Both the position numbers and the translations under genes were made by a program. From positions 434,001 through 498,000 of the forward strand of contig NZ_JBBOCJ010000001.1 of assembly GCF_038002345.1 (NCBI RefSeq): DNA of 64,000 nt, given 5' to 3'. Origin of the DNA: Paenibacillus sp. FSL M7-0420 (GTDB lineage Bacteria > Bacillota > Bacilli > Paenibacillales > Paenibacillaceae). The number at the start of each line of letters is the position of its first letter. Position 1 is the first letter of the stretch. Of this stretch, positions 16,247-24,042 are shown in pieces. The notes under the pieces were generated by a model that was not told the DNA's origin, did not search any database, and saw only the letters and a program-made list of their open reading frames with translations.

Positions 16247-16606
16247 CTCATCTCAATTGACCTTGTACCTCAGACAGCGCGTAAGTTTATCCAAGCGTTT
16301 GAACAGTTCGGAAATCGCGCGATGTCGAGCGATTTGCCCACTGGGAAAATATTTGAAATGCTTGCCCTGCCTGAATCGATTGACCGTTCTGAATTTGTAG
16401 AGCTGGAGCACATCGTGCCTTCTACTGGAGAATCGAAGTCAGTCAACGATATGGGGGCAAAAGAACTTAGGGAAGTCCGGAAAGCAGCGAGAGCCTATGG
16501 GGCCGGAGGAGCTGAAGGCTGGACGGCTGGAAGACGGTGCGGAGTGGGCGAAGCGGAAGGTACCGGTGCGGAGCAGGAACAGACCAGGACGCGGCGCGGG
16601 AGCTAG
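16079..16606 (+). pseudogene. DUF3102 phage protein, inactivated by an in-frame stop
   Basis: Reading through the TGA at 16244-16246 gives an uninterrupted family sequence: [20 protein letters not shown], then LISIDLVPQTARKFIQAFEQ and LPTGKIFEMLALPESID. After about 16490 the frame becomes Gly/Ala/Arg-rich and no longer looks like the family, so the 3' part is also damaged. DUF3102 proteins are common phage genes of unknown function. Confidence 0.65.
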
Positions 16607-16800
16607 CACAGCGCACTGCTGTGTGCGACGCAGCACTGGCTGCGTGAGAATGTGGCGATCAAGGCTGCGGGCGTGCCCGTCACCCCGTACCGAAAGGTCT
16701 GCAGCCTGGAGCTTACCGGCGCAGCCAGTGCTGGAGGCCGCCACAGGGGGCTATGACGGCAAGGGACAAGCCGTCATCGCAATCCGGAGGAGATTCAGTG
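16607..16800 (+). pseudogene. PurK-like (5-carboxyaminoimidazole ribonucleotide synthase) fragment
   Basis: One frame gives ALLCATQHWLRENVAIKAAG and VPVTPYRKVCSLEL; after a shift near 16735 another frame gives EAATGGYDGKGQAVIAIRR. In order, these resemble the ATP-grasp part of PurK (xQxRxREKxxI, GxPxAPYRxV, GGYDGKGQ). Part of the domain between them is missing and both frames end soon. A piece of a purine gene in a phage-type element is unexpected and is probably a scar of recombination with host DNA. Confidence 0.5.
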
Positions 16801-16856
16801 GCGGGCCTGCGAGCTTGAAGAGAGCTTGGTGACAGGACCCAGAAAGGAGTCAGGCC

Positions 16857-17045
16857 ATGAAACACTTCTACACAACCAAAGAAGTGCAGCAGATGTTAAG
16901 CCTTGGAACTGAAAGAACAGCGCTAAACAGAATCCAATCTATGAATGCTGTACTGCATGCTAAAGGGTTATTGAGTAGAGCGGGGGGAAGGTTCTGGTAT
17001 CATTTTTTCATGAGAAATACCCCTAAATCAAGTAAGGAGATATGA
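16857..17045 (+). pseudogene. Small phage HTH protein with a frameshifted C-terminus
   Basis: The N-terminal 45 residues (MKHFYTTKEVQQMLSLGTER, then TALNRIQSMNAVLHAKGLL) match a well-known small phage DNA-binding family. After the six-G run at 16981-16986 the reading frame goes wrong. One of the other frames continues KVLVSFFHEKYP followed by TAA, which is the usual family ending. Two extra G, or one missing base, explain this. GAAAGGAG precedes the ATG. The truncated protein may be inactive. Confidence 0.55.
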
Positions 17046-17155
17046 AGCCTTGAAAATAAACTGGTAGTGCGACACTGACACGAGCCAACGGCAACTTGAA
17101 TCATATCTAAAGAAAATGTATTGTAGAATAGAAACTGTTGCAGGGGGAGATGTTG

Positions 17156-17449
17156 ATGGAAGAAAAAAATCTAAATTATTATGATGGGGTTGCCGCTGCC
17201 ATTAATAGCTTAACAGAGTCTAAGAAAGCAATTCTAAAGCTCCTTGAAGATAAAGATCACAATAAGAAATTTAGAAAGAAGCTTTTTGAACATGTTATTG
17301 AAATTGATCGCGATTTAGCAGGTTACATGCAAGTAATGACTAAGAAAAAGTTTCAAAAGAAGGTTGCAGATGTTCTGCGATCTGAATTGGAAAAACGTGA
17401 TATCCTTGATGAAGATAACAATAATAATACAGATTCAGCACCCCATTGA
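17156..17449 (+). CDS. Hypothetical protein, 97 residues, Lys-rich
   Basis: A basic helical protein (NYYDGVAAAINSLTESKKAI, then KKKFQKKVADVLRSELEKRD) with an Asn/Asp-rich tail. GGGGGAG lies seven bases before the ATG at 17156. It is AT-richer than the genes to its left, and a strong terminator follows directly. No family is recognised. Confidence 0.55.
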   Translation: MEEKNLNYYDGVAAAINSLTESKKAILKLLEDKDHNKKFRKKLFEHVIEIDRDLAGYMQVMTKKKFQKKVADVLRSELEKRDILDEDNNNNTDSAPH

Positions 17450-17468
17450 GAGGTGCTTTTTCTTTTAT
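17437..17468 (+). terminator. Rho-independent terminator
   Basis: AGCACC at 17437-17442 pairs with GGTGCT at 17452-17457 and is followed by TTTTCTTTTAT. It overlaps the end of the preceding gene. Confidence 0.8.
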
Positions 17469-17705
17469 TAGAAGAAGCAACCTTGATGGATTAAGGTAAA
17501 TATTACGCCTAATGAACTGTTGAAGTATGGACCCGCCACTATCTGCCAGACGAGCCAATTGTAGAACGCATGGTTATGACGGCCGATCTCCATATCTAAA
17601 AGATATAGTGCATTTAATTGAGAAAAATTTACATCACCTATATTCTGTTGACTGATAAGATGTGTTAAAATGATCAGAGTTAATTATGCTTAAGGGAGGG
17701 TAGGA

Positions 17706-18278
17706 ATGAAGACACGTGATATTGACATTAGAACACACCTCCATACTCTCTTGAAATATGAACACAGTGACCCGGACACAATTGTATTAGATGAATTGGG
17801 ATTGTGCCAAGGCGAAGCTCGTATTGATGTGGCCGTAATAAATGGATCTATGAATGGCTATGAAATAAAGAGTGAGAGCGATACACTTGAGCGACTTCCA
17901 AAACAATCGGAAATATATAGTAAAGTGTTTGATACTGTCACTATTGTGACTGCATCTAAATTTGTTGATGGAATAGATGACATCATACCAAAATGGTGGG
18001 GAATAAAAATCGCTGAGTTGGACTGTGATGGCGGTATGATGTTATTTGATATTCGAAAAGCAAGGAAAAACAGGAAAATTGATGCATATTCTTTAGCACA
18101 GTTGTTATGGAGAGATGAGGCTATTGATTTATTAAAGAAAAAAGGTTTGCAAAAGGGGTACCTTAGCAAACCTAGAGAGATTTTATGGAGAGTATTGTCA
18201 GAAAATATTCCCACTATAGAATTAAAAGATGAGGTTCGGGCAATTCTCAAGTCCAGAGAAAATTGGCGAGTTCATTAG
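17706..18278 (+). CDS. sce7726-family protein with PD-(D/E)XK nuclease-like motif
   Basis: A 190-residue protein with GGGAGG upstream of the ATG. Residues 29-75 show the spaced pattern of a PD-(D/E)XK nuclease: Glu30, Asp41 in EARIDVAVI, Glu53 and Lys55 in GYEIKSESD, and Gln67. This agrees with the family known as sce7726, which is often found in phages and mobile islands. The C-terminal half is basic and helical. It ends 32 bases inside the 3' end of the convergent beta-family gene. It is AT-rich compared with the core of the element and lies next to the right end, where cargo is usually carried. A defence role is inferred. Confidence 0.65.
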   Translation: MKTRDIDIRTHLHTLLKYEHSDPDTIVLDELGLCQGEARIDVAVINGSMNGYEIKSESDTLERLPKQSEIYSKVFDTVTIVTASKFVDGIDDIIPKWWGIKIAELDCDGGMMLFDIRKARKNRKIDAYSLAQLLWRDEAIDLLKKKGLQKGYLSKPREILWRVLSENIPTIELKDEVRAILKSRENWRVH

Positions 18279-19341
18279 TGATAAAAGTAAGATGATGATT
18301 AGTTCCTACTCTTCTCCAAGTTTCTGCTGTTCCGGTTGAAGCGGTACCTTTGGCACAATCATTAATATACTCGTCCCCCCAACTAAAGGTGGGCCCACAG
18401 TAACAAGGGTGTTTGATAATCTCTTGGCATAAAGCTTTTGCTTGACCCCAGCCACCAGAATTGGCTTTTCTAATAGAAATACCGCGAAATATATAATAAT
18501 TATCTATTGAAGTATAACGAATTCCAGCAGCCATTTGCATTTTACGTGGATCCATCTCGATCAAATCAGGGCTATTAATCGTGTAATCTCCGAATGTTGG
18601 GATTCTAAGTAATTTATCTTTAATTTTATATATGGATTTCCAAACTAGCCATTCATATCTCGGGACTGATCCTGTGGTCCCGGTGGAAACTTGAGTTGAT
18701 AAATTTTGCGGGAAGCCTGATCCTACTACGGTTAGGCTTCTATATTTATTTATTGTACTTATAGAGTTAATTACAGCGGTGGCAGTAATAACTGAAGAAG
18801 ATTGATTTTCTTTTGTGATGCTTCCGAGGTCAATTATAATATCTACCTCTTCTTTATTTACATTTAGCTCAAAAAGTAGATCATCCAGTATTTGAGCAGT
18901 TCCAATAAAGTCTTCATCCTCTAAACGTATACAAACACCATTTTTGTCAATGGAATTTAACTTTTTAACATTTTCTTGATAGTCTAGGCCTCTTCCATTC
19001 CCTGTAACAGGTATACCATTTAAGCCCTCGGTGCGTACTTGATCGAATAGAAACTCTAAAGGATGACTTCCATCCTGCATTGTTTCAGATTCGTCAAGGT
19101 AAGCGAGGTCAATAAATACAGGTTTTTCAGTTCCCCAGGATTTAGATAATTGCTGTCCAAAATCTGAAAGATGCTCGTCAATTGTTTCTTTAGGACAATC
19201 ATTTTTGTAGTCATAGGTAACTGGGACAATTTCAATTAATGGAGTCAGGGCGGCCTTTAGTGGAAGGGGGAGCTTTTCTAATGCAACTTGCTCACCTCTT
19301 TTCCATTTAAGAATAGGTACATAGTGCCGTTCATTAAACAT
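18247..19341 (-). CDS. Beta-family protein (phage T4 beta-protein-like)
   Basis: A 364-residue soluble protein of the Beta_protein family (start MFNERHYVPILKWKRGEQVA, then LTPLIEIVPV; later GSGFPQNLSTQVSTG, YEWLVWKSI and GDYTINSPDLIEMDPRKMQM). Its biochemical role is not established. AGGAGG precedes the start. In known genomes this family is often seen beside sce7726 proteins; here the two genes are convergent and overlap by 32 bases. It is the last gene before the right end of the element. Confidence 0.7.
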   Translation of the reverse strand: MFNERHYVPILKWKRGEQVALEKLPLPLKAALTPLIEIVPVTYDYKNDCPKETIDEHLSDFGQQLSKSWGTEKPVFIDLAYLDESETMQDGSHPLEFLFDQVRTEGLNGIPVTGNGRGLDYQENVKKLNSIDKNGVCIRLEDEDFIGTAQILDDLLFELNVNKEEVDIIIDLGSITKENQSSSVITATAVINSISTINKYRSLTVVGSGFPQNLSTQVSTGTTGSVPRYEWLVWKSIYKIKDKLLRIPTFGDYTINSPDLIEMDPRKMQMAAGIRYTSIDNYYIFRGISIRKANSGGWGQAKALCQEIIKHPCYCGPTFSWGDEYINDCAKGTASTGTAETWRRVGTNHHLTFITNELANFLWT

Positions 19342-19594
19342 TATTATCCTCCTATTGCCCCATCGGCTGAGGTGTGTCTAGTAATTTCTGCCTCTTTATT
19401 TTATTATCTATGTATTATTTTGTCTATAATTGGAAAGGTAATAATTAGGATTGATGTGAATCTGATGTGAAACTTGATGTTAAACCGCCCTAAAAGCTGC
19501 TATCACAGCACATGACATACATAAAGGCCCTTATTCCACGCGGTTTCCCACCACTATAACAGAAGCCCCAATAACGGGATGGTTGCCCGCATAC
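19342..19594. other. Right end of the element: arm repeats and inverted end
   Basis: Tandem TTGATGTGAA/CTGATGTGAA/TTGATGTTAA words lie around 19451-19483 and mirror those at the left end. TTCCCACCACT at 19545-19555 is the inverse of 3228-3238. No gene is visible between the beta-family gene and the junction. Confidence 0.5.
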
Positions 19595-19634
19595 GGTGCA
19601 TGTGGAAAGTGTGGCTGTACTGGAGCTGAAGTAG
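19586..19634 (+). other. attR: displaced original 3' end of rlmD
   Basis: In frame it reads PHTVHVESVAVLELK and a TAG stop, the same as the end of rlmD at 3177-3224 but for conservative changes. An in-frame stop at 19572-19574 shows nothing upstream belongs to it. The normal rlmD terminator follows. Confidence 0.7.
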
Positions 19635-19661
19635 GTGATAATTCGACATAAATGAAAGCAA

Positions 19662-19702
19662 GAAGGCGCTCGGGAATGACTTCCCGCAGCGTCTTTATTT
19701 TT
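19662..19702 (+). terminator. Original rlmD terminator
   Basis: AAGGCGCTCGGGAA pairs with TTCCCGCAGCGTCTT and is followed by TATTTTTG. It belongs to a repeated terminator type also seen at 3381, 44056 and 62325. From 19703 to 19835 nothing else is recognised. Confidence 0.8.
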
Positions 19703-19835
19703 GCGCTTTTGCTTGCTATTCTGTGATGATTTTGTTCAGCAGCCTCCCTTCTCTGTATAAAGCTGCTGCAGAAATCTGCCCTTAATGTGGGATTACCCGC
19801 CTTATCCGGATGCGCCTATCAAACTATAATCAGGT

Positions 19836-19849
19836 TGTAAGCGAATACA
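19836..19849 (+). promoter_or_regulatory. cre-like site before the beta-helix hydrolase
   Basis: TGTAAGCGAATACA matches the CcpA cre consensus TGWNANCGNTNWCA except at one position. It lies 51 bases before the start codon at 19900, where binding would repress the gene during growth on good sugars. Confidence 0.45.
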
Positions 19850-19899
19850 AAAGAGATGGCAGAGTCTTTTCTAAAAAAATATGAAAGAGGTGTTTATTT

Positions 19900-21861
19900 A
19901 TGTTAAGGAAGTTAAAGTTATTAAGTGCATTATTGATTTTTTGTATGGCCAATCTGTTACCTGTCTTTCCTTTGACAGCAAGCGCGGCGGGTACAATTGT
20001 AAGCTATCCGTTACCGTCGGTCTATACCACGACCAGTCAATACACGGTAACAGCAGACTCTACCAATATACCGGTAATCGACACTTCAGAGGTATTTGTA
20101 AACTATAACTATTGTAATTTCTCTTTTTCAGGTACGACTACAATCACAATCACAGCAAGCGAGCCCATCAATACCTATAATATTTCTCCCAAAGCTTTGG
20201 GAATCACTGCAACTAAGAGCGGAAATACGCTGACCTTTACCCTTTCATCGCCAACCTATCTTATCGTTAAAATCAATAATCTCAAAGATCTGGTCATTGC
20301 GGCAGATGCGCTTGAAACCAATGTTCCGGCCTCATCCGGTACAGGGATTTACAATGTTAAAACCCAGTACGGTGCTGACAGTACCGGTGCCACTTTGGCG
20401 ACAACTGCCATACAGAATGCCATCAATGCGGCTAACGCAGCAGGCGGCGGTATCGTATACGTTCCAGCCGGAGTTTATAAGAGCGGTAACATTGTTCTAA
20501 AAAGCAATGTTTCGGTTTATCTGGCGGGTGGTTCTGTGATCAGGGGTTCAGGAAATCCAAGCGATTACACTACCCATTTTCATAAGAATTCTCTAAATAA
20601 GGATGGAACGTGGTTTATCTATACCGAAACCAATGCAAACAATATTAAGATATACGGCAGGGGAACGATTGACGGCAATGGCCATTATATGAGAAATACA
20701 AACAATTATTTGAACAATATTCTTGTCCCCTTGCAGTGCAGCAACTTCACAGTTGACGGCATAACCATCAGAGACAGCGGTGGCTGGGCTACAATCGTTA
20801 CCAGATCCAATAACGTAACCTTCCAGAATACTAAGCACTTTAACAATAATGAACTTGATTATGAAAATGATGCAATAGACATCCAGGAGAGCCAGAATGT
20901 ACTCATAAAGCACACTGTCGCCGTATCGGAGGATGACACGTACTCCTTTAAGACCTGGGATGTAGCTACTACGGATATAGCTGCAAACTGGCCTGGAAGT
21001 CCTGAACAGCAGTCAAATGTAGTGGTGGATGATGCTTTGGCCTGGAGCAGATGCGGAGCCTTCAAGGTTGGAGATGGAGTGAAACAGCTTCAGGATGGCA
21101 TCGTGGTTAAAAACTCTTTTGTATACAGATGCTGGCGTGCTTTAGCGGTAGGTCATCTCTATGGGACTCCGGCAGCACAGAACATCGTATTCGACAATAT
21201 AGATGTAGAAGGCTTCTGGCCAAGATCCGGTGTTCACTCCAGATGGTTTGATCTTTCTGCAAAAACCGGTCCGATCAAAAATGTGGTCTATAATAATATC
21301 AATTTACGCGCTCTGGGCGAGGTTTCAATAATGAAGGGTTGGAGTGACACCTCTACGGTCTCCGGAGTGACATTGAACAATGTCCGCGTCGGTGGAGTTG
21401 CGGTGAATAATTTGACAGATTTGAAAATAACAGATACGAACAGCTATGCGGCAGAGCCAAAATTCAACACATTGAAATTCGAAGCAGAAGGCTATAACCT
21501 TAGTTCCGGTGTTCTTTCCTATGAGTCAAGCACTGACGGCGGGCTGAATGTGGGTGCCGGGAGTAATGGCGACTATATCGCATTTAAAAATGTAGACTTT
21601 GGCAGTACAGCTAAAACAAGTATTGATATGAAGGTTGCCTCCGCTAATTCCGGCGGAAAGATCGAATTCCACTTGGATAGCCCTACAGGCCCTATGCTGG
21701 GTTCTTGGACGGCCGAAAGCACAGGCGGATGGCAGACATGGTCCCTCAAAAATATCCCGCTTACTGCCGGGACAGCGGTAGGAACCCATACGGTATATGT
21801 TACTTTTGTGAAGTCAGATTCAACCACAGTTGCCAATTTAACCTGGTTCCAGTTCAAATAA
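19900..21861 (+). CDS. Secreted right-handed beta-helix glycoside hydrolase (GH28-like) with C-terminal CBM6-like domain
   Basis: A 653-residue secreted enzyme with a signal peptide ending near ASA at residue 28. An N-terminal beta domain (30-135) is followed by a parallel beta-helix from about 145 (YNVKTQYGADSTGATLATTA, then PAGVYKSGNIVLKSNVSVYL) to 520. Catalytic-type acids occur in ENDAIDI and SEDDTYSF, with AVGHLYG further on, as in polygalacturonase-type GH28 and related families. Residues 525-653 resemble CBM6 (FEAEGYNLSSGVLSYESSTD, then GDYIAFKNVDFG). AAAGAGGTG precedes the ATG. The target is probably a plant or microbial polysaccharide; the exact family (28, 49 or 87) is not settled. 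Confidence 0.75.
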   Translation: MLRKLKLLSALLIFCMANLLPVFPLTASAAGTIVSYPLPSVYTTTSQYTVTADSTNIPVIDTSEVFVNYNYCNFSFSGTTTITITASEPINTYNISPKALGITATKSGNTLTFTLSSPTYLIVKINNLKDLVIAADALETNVPASSGTGIYNVKTQYGADSTGATLATTAIQNAINAANAAGGGIVYVPAGVYKSGNIVLKSNVSVYLAGGSVIRGSGNPSDYTTHFHKNSLNKDGTWFIYTETNANNIKIYGRGTIDGNGHYMRNTNNYLNNILVPLQCSNFTVDGITIRDSGGWATIVTRSNNVTFQNTKHFNNNELDYENDAIDIQESQNVLIKHTVAVSEDDTYSFKTWDVATTDIAANWPGSPEQQSNVVVDDALAWSRCGAFKVGDGVKQLQDGIVVKNSFVYRCWRALAVGHLYGTPAAQNIVFDNIDVEGFWPRSGVHSRWFDLSAKTGPIKNVVYNNINLRALGEVSIMKGWSDTSTVSGVTLNNVRVGGVAVNNLTDLKITDTNSYAAEPKFNTLKFEAEGYNLSSGVLSYESSTDGGLNVGAGSNGDYIAFKNVDFGSTAKTSIDMKVASANSGGKIEFHLDSPTGPMLGSWTAESTGGWQTWSLKNIPLTAGTAVGTHTVYVTFVKSDSTTVANLTWFQFK

Positions 21862-21900
21862 AATGGAAACGGCTTAATTGGATTGTAATAAGATGGATAA

Positions 21901-21930
21901 AGGGGTATATCAACTGATATACCTCTTTAT
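21901..21930 (+). terminator. Rho-independent terminator
   Basis: GGTATATC at 21904-21911 pairs with GATATACC at 21916-21923 and is followed by TCTTTATT. Confidence 0.75.
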
Positions 21931-21976
21931 TCAGCTAAAGGACGTACTCACTAGTGTTGCATAAAATTTTAAATTG

Positions 21977-22006
21977 TTGACAATTGGTATATTTGCAATT
22001 TATACT
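21977..22006 (+). promoter_or_regulatory. Strong sigma-A promoter of the biosynthetic operon
   Basis: TTGACA at 21977-21982 and TATACT at 22001-22006 are separated by 18 bases. The first gene starts ~290 bases later, leaving a long leader. Confidence 0.75.
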
Positions 22007-22048
22007 AAACATATCCATTTACGGGTGTCATTCACCGTAGTGAAGTAG

Positions 22049-22092
22049 AGCATTTTCAGCAGGGCTTTATCGCTTGGGAAAATGCTTTTTTC
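22049..22092 (+). terminator. Leader terminator, possible attenuator of the biosynthetic operon
   Basis: AGCATTTTC at 22049-22057 pairs with GAAAATGCT at 22078-22086 and runs into TTTTTCT. It lies ~40 bases after the likely transcription start and 210 bases before the first gene. A small stem (ACGGGTG...CACCGT, 22021-22037) precedes it. Between 22093 and 22302 I see no gene and no clear second promoter. Confidence 0.6.
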
Positions 22093-22302
22093 TGCTTTTC
22101 ATTCCTGCACCGAGTCCTATTCCGCCTCCAGTATTAATTGCAGCATCTCTGCAAACAACTCTCTTAGTGCGAATGCACATTGTCCATCGTTTTGAGATTA
22201 TTCTCCTTCACACTCACTTTCACTTACTCATTACTGAATATCATCATGTATGCTATCCTCTCTAATCAGCCTTTCTAAAGATTATCTAACGGAGGAAACA
22301 GG

Positions 22303-22542
22303 ATGTCTAAATCAATAGAATCTATCTTGAGAGATGAAGTTTTTGCTGAGCTGGACATCGAGTATCCGGAAGATCCCGATACCCGTTTGCTGGACCTGGG
22401 GATCGATTCGGCAGGCTTCATCAAGCTTATTGTTTCAATGGAATCGAAGTTTAATATCTCGATCCCTGATGAGGATCTGTTGTTTGAGAAGTTCTCCACG
22501 GCTGGATTAATCCTTAATTATTTGGCCGGGAAAACGATATGA
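22303..22542 (+). CDS. Acyl carrier protein, first copy
   Basis: A 79-residue carrier protein. The phosphopantetheine attachment serine is in LLDLGIDSAGFIKLI, near residue 37. It is acidic, with the four-helix pattern and normal length. AACGGAGG precedes the ATG. Its stop overlaps the start of the adenylating ligase by four bases, so the ligase probably loads this protein. It is a small discrete carrier as in butirosin-type or NRPS-side-chain pathways, not a fatty acid ACP, judging by context. Confidence 0.88.
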   Translation: MSKSIESILRDEVFAELDIEYPEDPDTRLLDLGIDSAGFIKLIVSMESKFNISIPDEDLLFEKFSTAGLILNYLAGKTI

Positions 22543-24029
22543 TGACTATCATTCAGCGTTTATTCATGGAAGCTTGTGATCGCAAGGATCATATTCTCCT
22601 TCAAGATCTAAAGCAGCAGTGGACTTATGCGGAAGTGATGACAGAAGCATACTTGATTGCTCTATATATCCAAAAGAACTTTGAGCTTGAGGCCGGTAGC
22701 CATATAGCAGTATACACAAATAATGAGCCCTTGTTCATTACTGCATCGCTTGGCATTCAGTTCAGCGGTCATGTACTAATACCTGTTCCTTACTCGGCAT
22801 CCAAAACAGAGATTGAAAATATTCTAAATGCCAGTGACGCCAAGCTGGTTATCAGCAAATATGTACAGCCTGCGGGTTTAAATTGCCATATTCATTGGGT
22901 TACCGCTCAGGATTTCTCGCAAGAACCGATGCCTTCGTTTGAATCGATCTCGCTCACGAATTCGTCCGATCCCCATCTATGTGCGATTCTCCTTCCTACA
23001 TCGGGCACAACCGGAAAATCTAAAATCGTTATGTTATCCCATGAGAATGTATTAACGAATGCGTTGGCACATGGCGAAAAGGTTGGGTATACGGATCAAG
23101 ATTCGTTTCTTGTAACGATGCCCGTTCATTTCAGTTCTACGATTGTCTCCCAATTGATTTCTTGCATGCTATTTGGAACCCGAATTAGGCTGATCAGCTT
23201 GCCCTTGCTCCCGCGCACAGCGTTTAGACTGTTTCAGGATAAGGCAGTCACGGCATTCTCAGCGGTGCCTACGCAATTGATGCACTTTGTTTCCGATTAT
23301 CATCAGACAACCCACTGGAGTGCCTTTGATTCCATTGAATTTATTGTTATAAGCGGTGCGCCGATTCCCGCGAGATTAGTAGACCATCTTCAGACTGTAT
23401 TTCCCCAAGCGGACATTATTCAAACCTACGGACTAACAGAAGCTTCTCCGCGGGTGAGTATGATGGAACGGGGAGAACGAAGCCTGTCCTGTGGAACACC
23501 CGTCAGTGGCGTGTCTGTCCGGCTTGTTGACGGAGAAGAGAATGAGGTTATAGGACCTGCTGCTTCAGGAGAAATTTGGGTCAAGGGCCCGAATGTGATG
23601 CTCGGTTATTACAGGAACCCGGAGTTAACGAACGTTACCATTGTTGAGGGTTGGTTAAAGACAGGAGATTTGGGATATTGGAATGAATCAGGGTGTCTCA
23701 TCATCACAGGCAGAAAGAAAAATATCATTATATCCGGCGGTATCAATATCTATCCGGAAGAAATTGAGGAGTTTTTATATGGCTTGAACGAAGTGGAGGA
23801 AGTCATGGTTGTTGGTGTGCCCGATGATCTATTAGGCGAAGTACCCGTCGCATTGCTGAAAGTTTGTGAAGAATGTCTGGTTGATATAGATGCGCTGACC
23901 AAACATTGCAACTTGCATTTATCCTCGTATAAAGTACCTAGACAATGGAGGATTATAGATGACATTCCAAAAACAAAAACAGGAAAACTGGACAGGGCAA
24001 GCACGAAGCGCTTATTGCTAAAGGAATAG
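22539..24029 (+). CDS. AMP-forming acyl/aryl acid ligase (stand-alone adenylation enzyme)
   Basis: A 496-residue enzyme of the ANL superfamily that activates a carboxylic acid with ATP and passes it to a thiol. Visible core motifs are LLPTSGTTGKSKIVMLSHEN near 150, IQTYGLTEASPR, GEIWVKGPNVMLGYYRN, WLKTGDLGYW, GRKKNIIISGGINIYPEEIE and the catalytic Lys motif PKTKTGKLDR at the end. Translational overlap with the upstream carrier protein indicates the pair works together. The substrate cannot be read. The gene is AT-richer than the genes from 25228 on. Confidence 0.88.
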   Translation: MMTIIQRLFMEACDRKDHILLQDLKQQWTYAEVMTEAYLIALYIQKNFELEAGSHIAVYTNNEPLFITASLGIQFSGHVLIPVPYSASKTEIENILNASDAKLVISKYVQPAGLNCHIHWVTAQDFSQEPMPSFESISLTNSSDPHLCAILLPTSGTTGKSKIVMLSHENVLTNALAHGEKVGYTDQDSFLVTMPVHFSSTIVSQLISCMLFGTRIRLISLPLLPRTAFRLFQDKAVTAFSAVPTQLMHFVSDYHQTTHWSAFDSIEFIVISGAPIPARLVDHLQTVFPQADIIQTYGLTEASPRVSMMERGERSLSCGTPVSGVSVRLVDGEENEVIGPAASGEIWVKGPNVMLGYYRNPELTNVTIVEGWLKTGDLGYWNESGCLIITGRKKNIIISGGINIYPEEIEEFLYGLNEVEEVMVVGVPDDLLGEVPVALLKVCEECLVDIDALTKHCNLHLSSYKVPRQWRIIDDIPKTKTGKLDRASTKRLLLKE

Positions 24030-24042
24030 GGGGGACGAAAAG

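Noticed and set aside
16497..16832. A 111-residue Arg-rich protein frame.
   Set aside because: It is a frame running over the damaged DUF3102 and PurK remnants; only its last ~25 residues match PurK.
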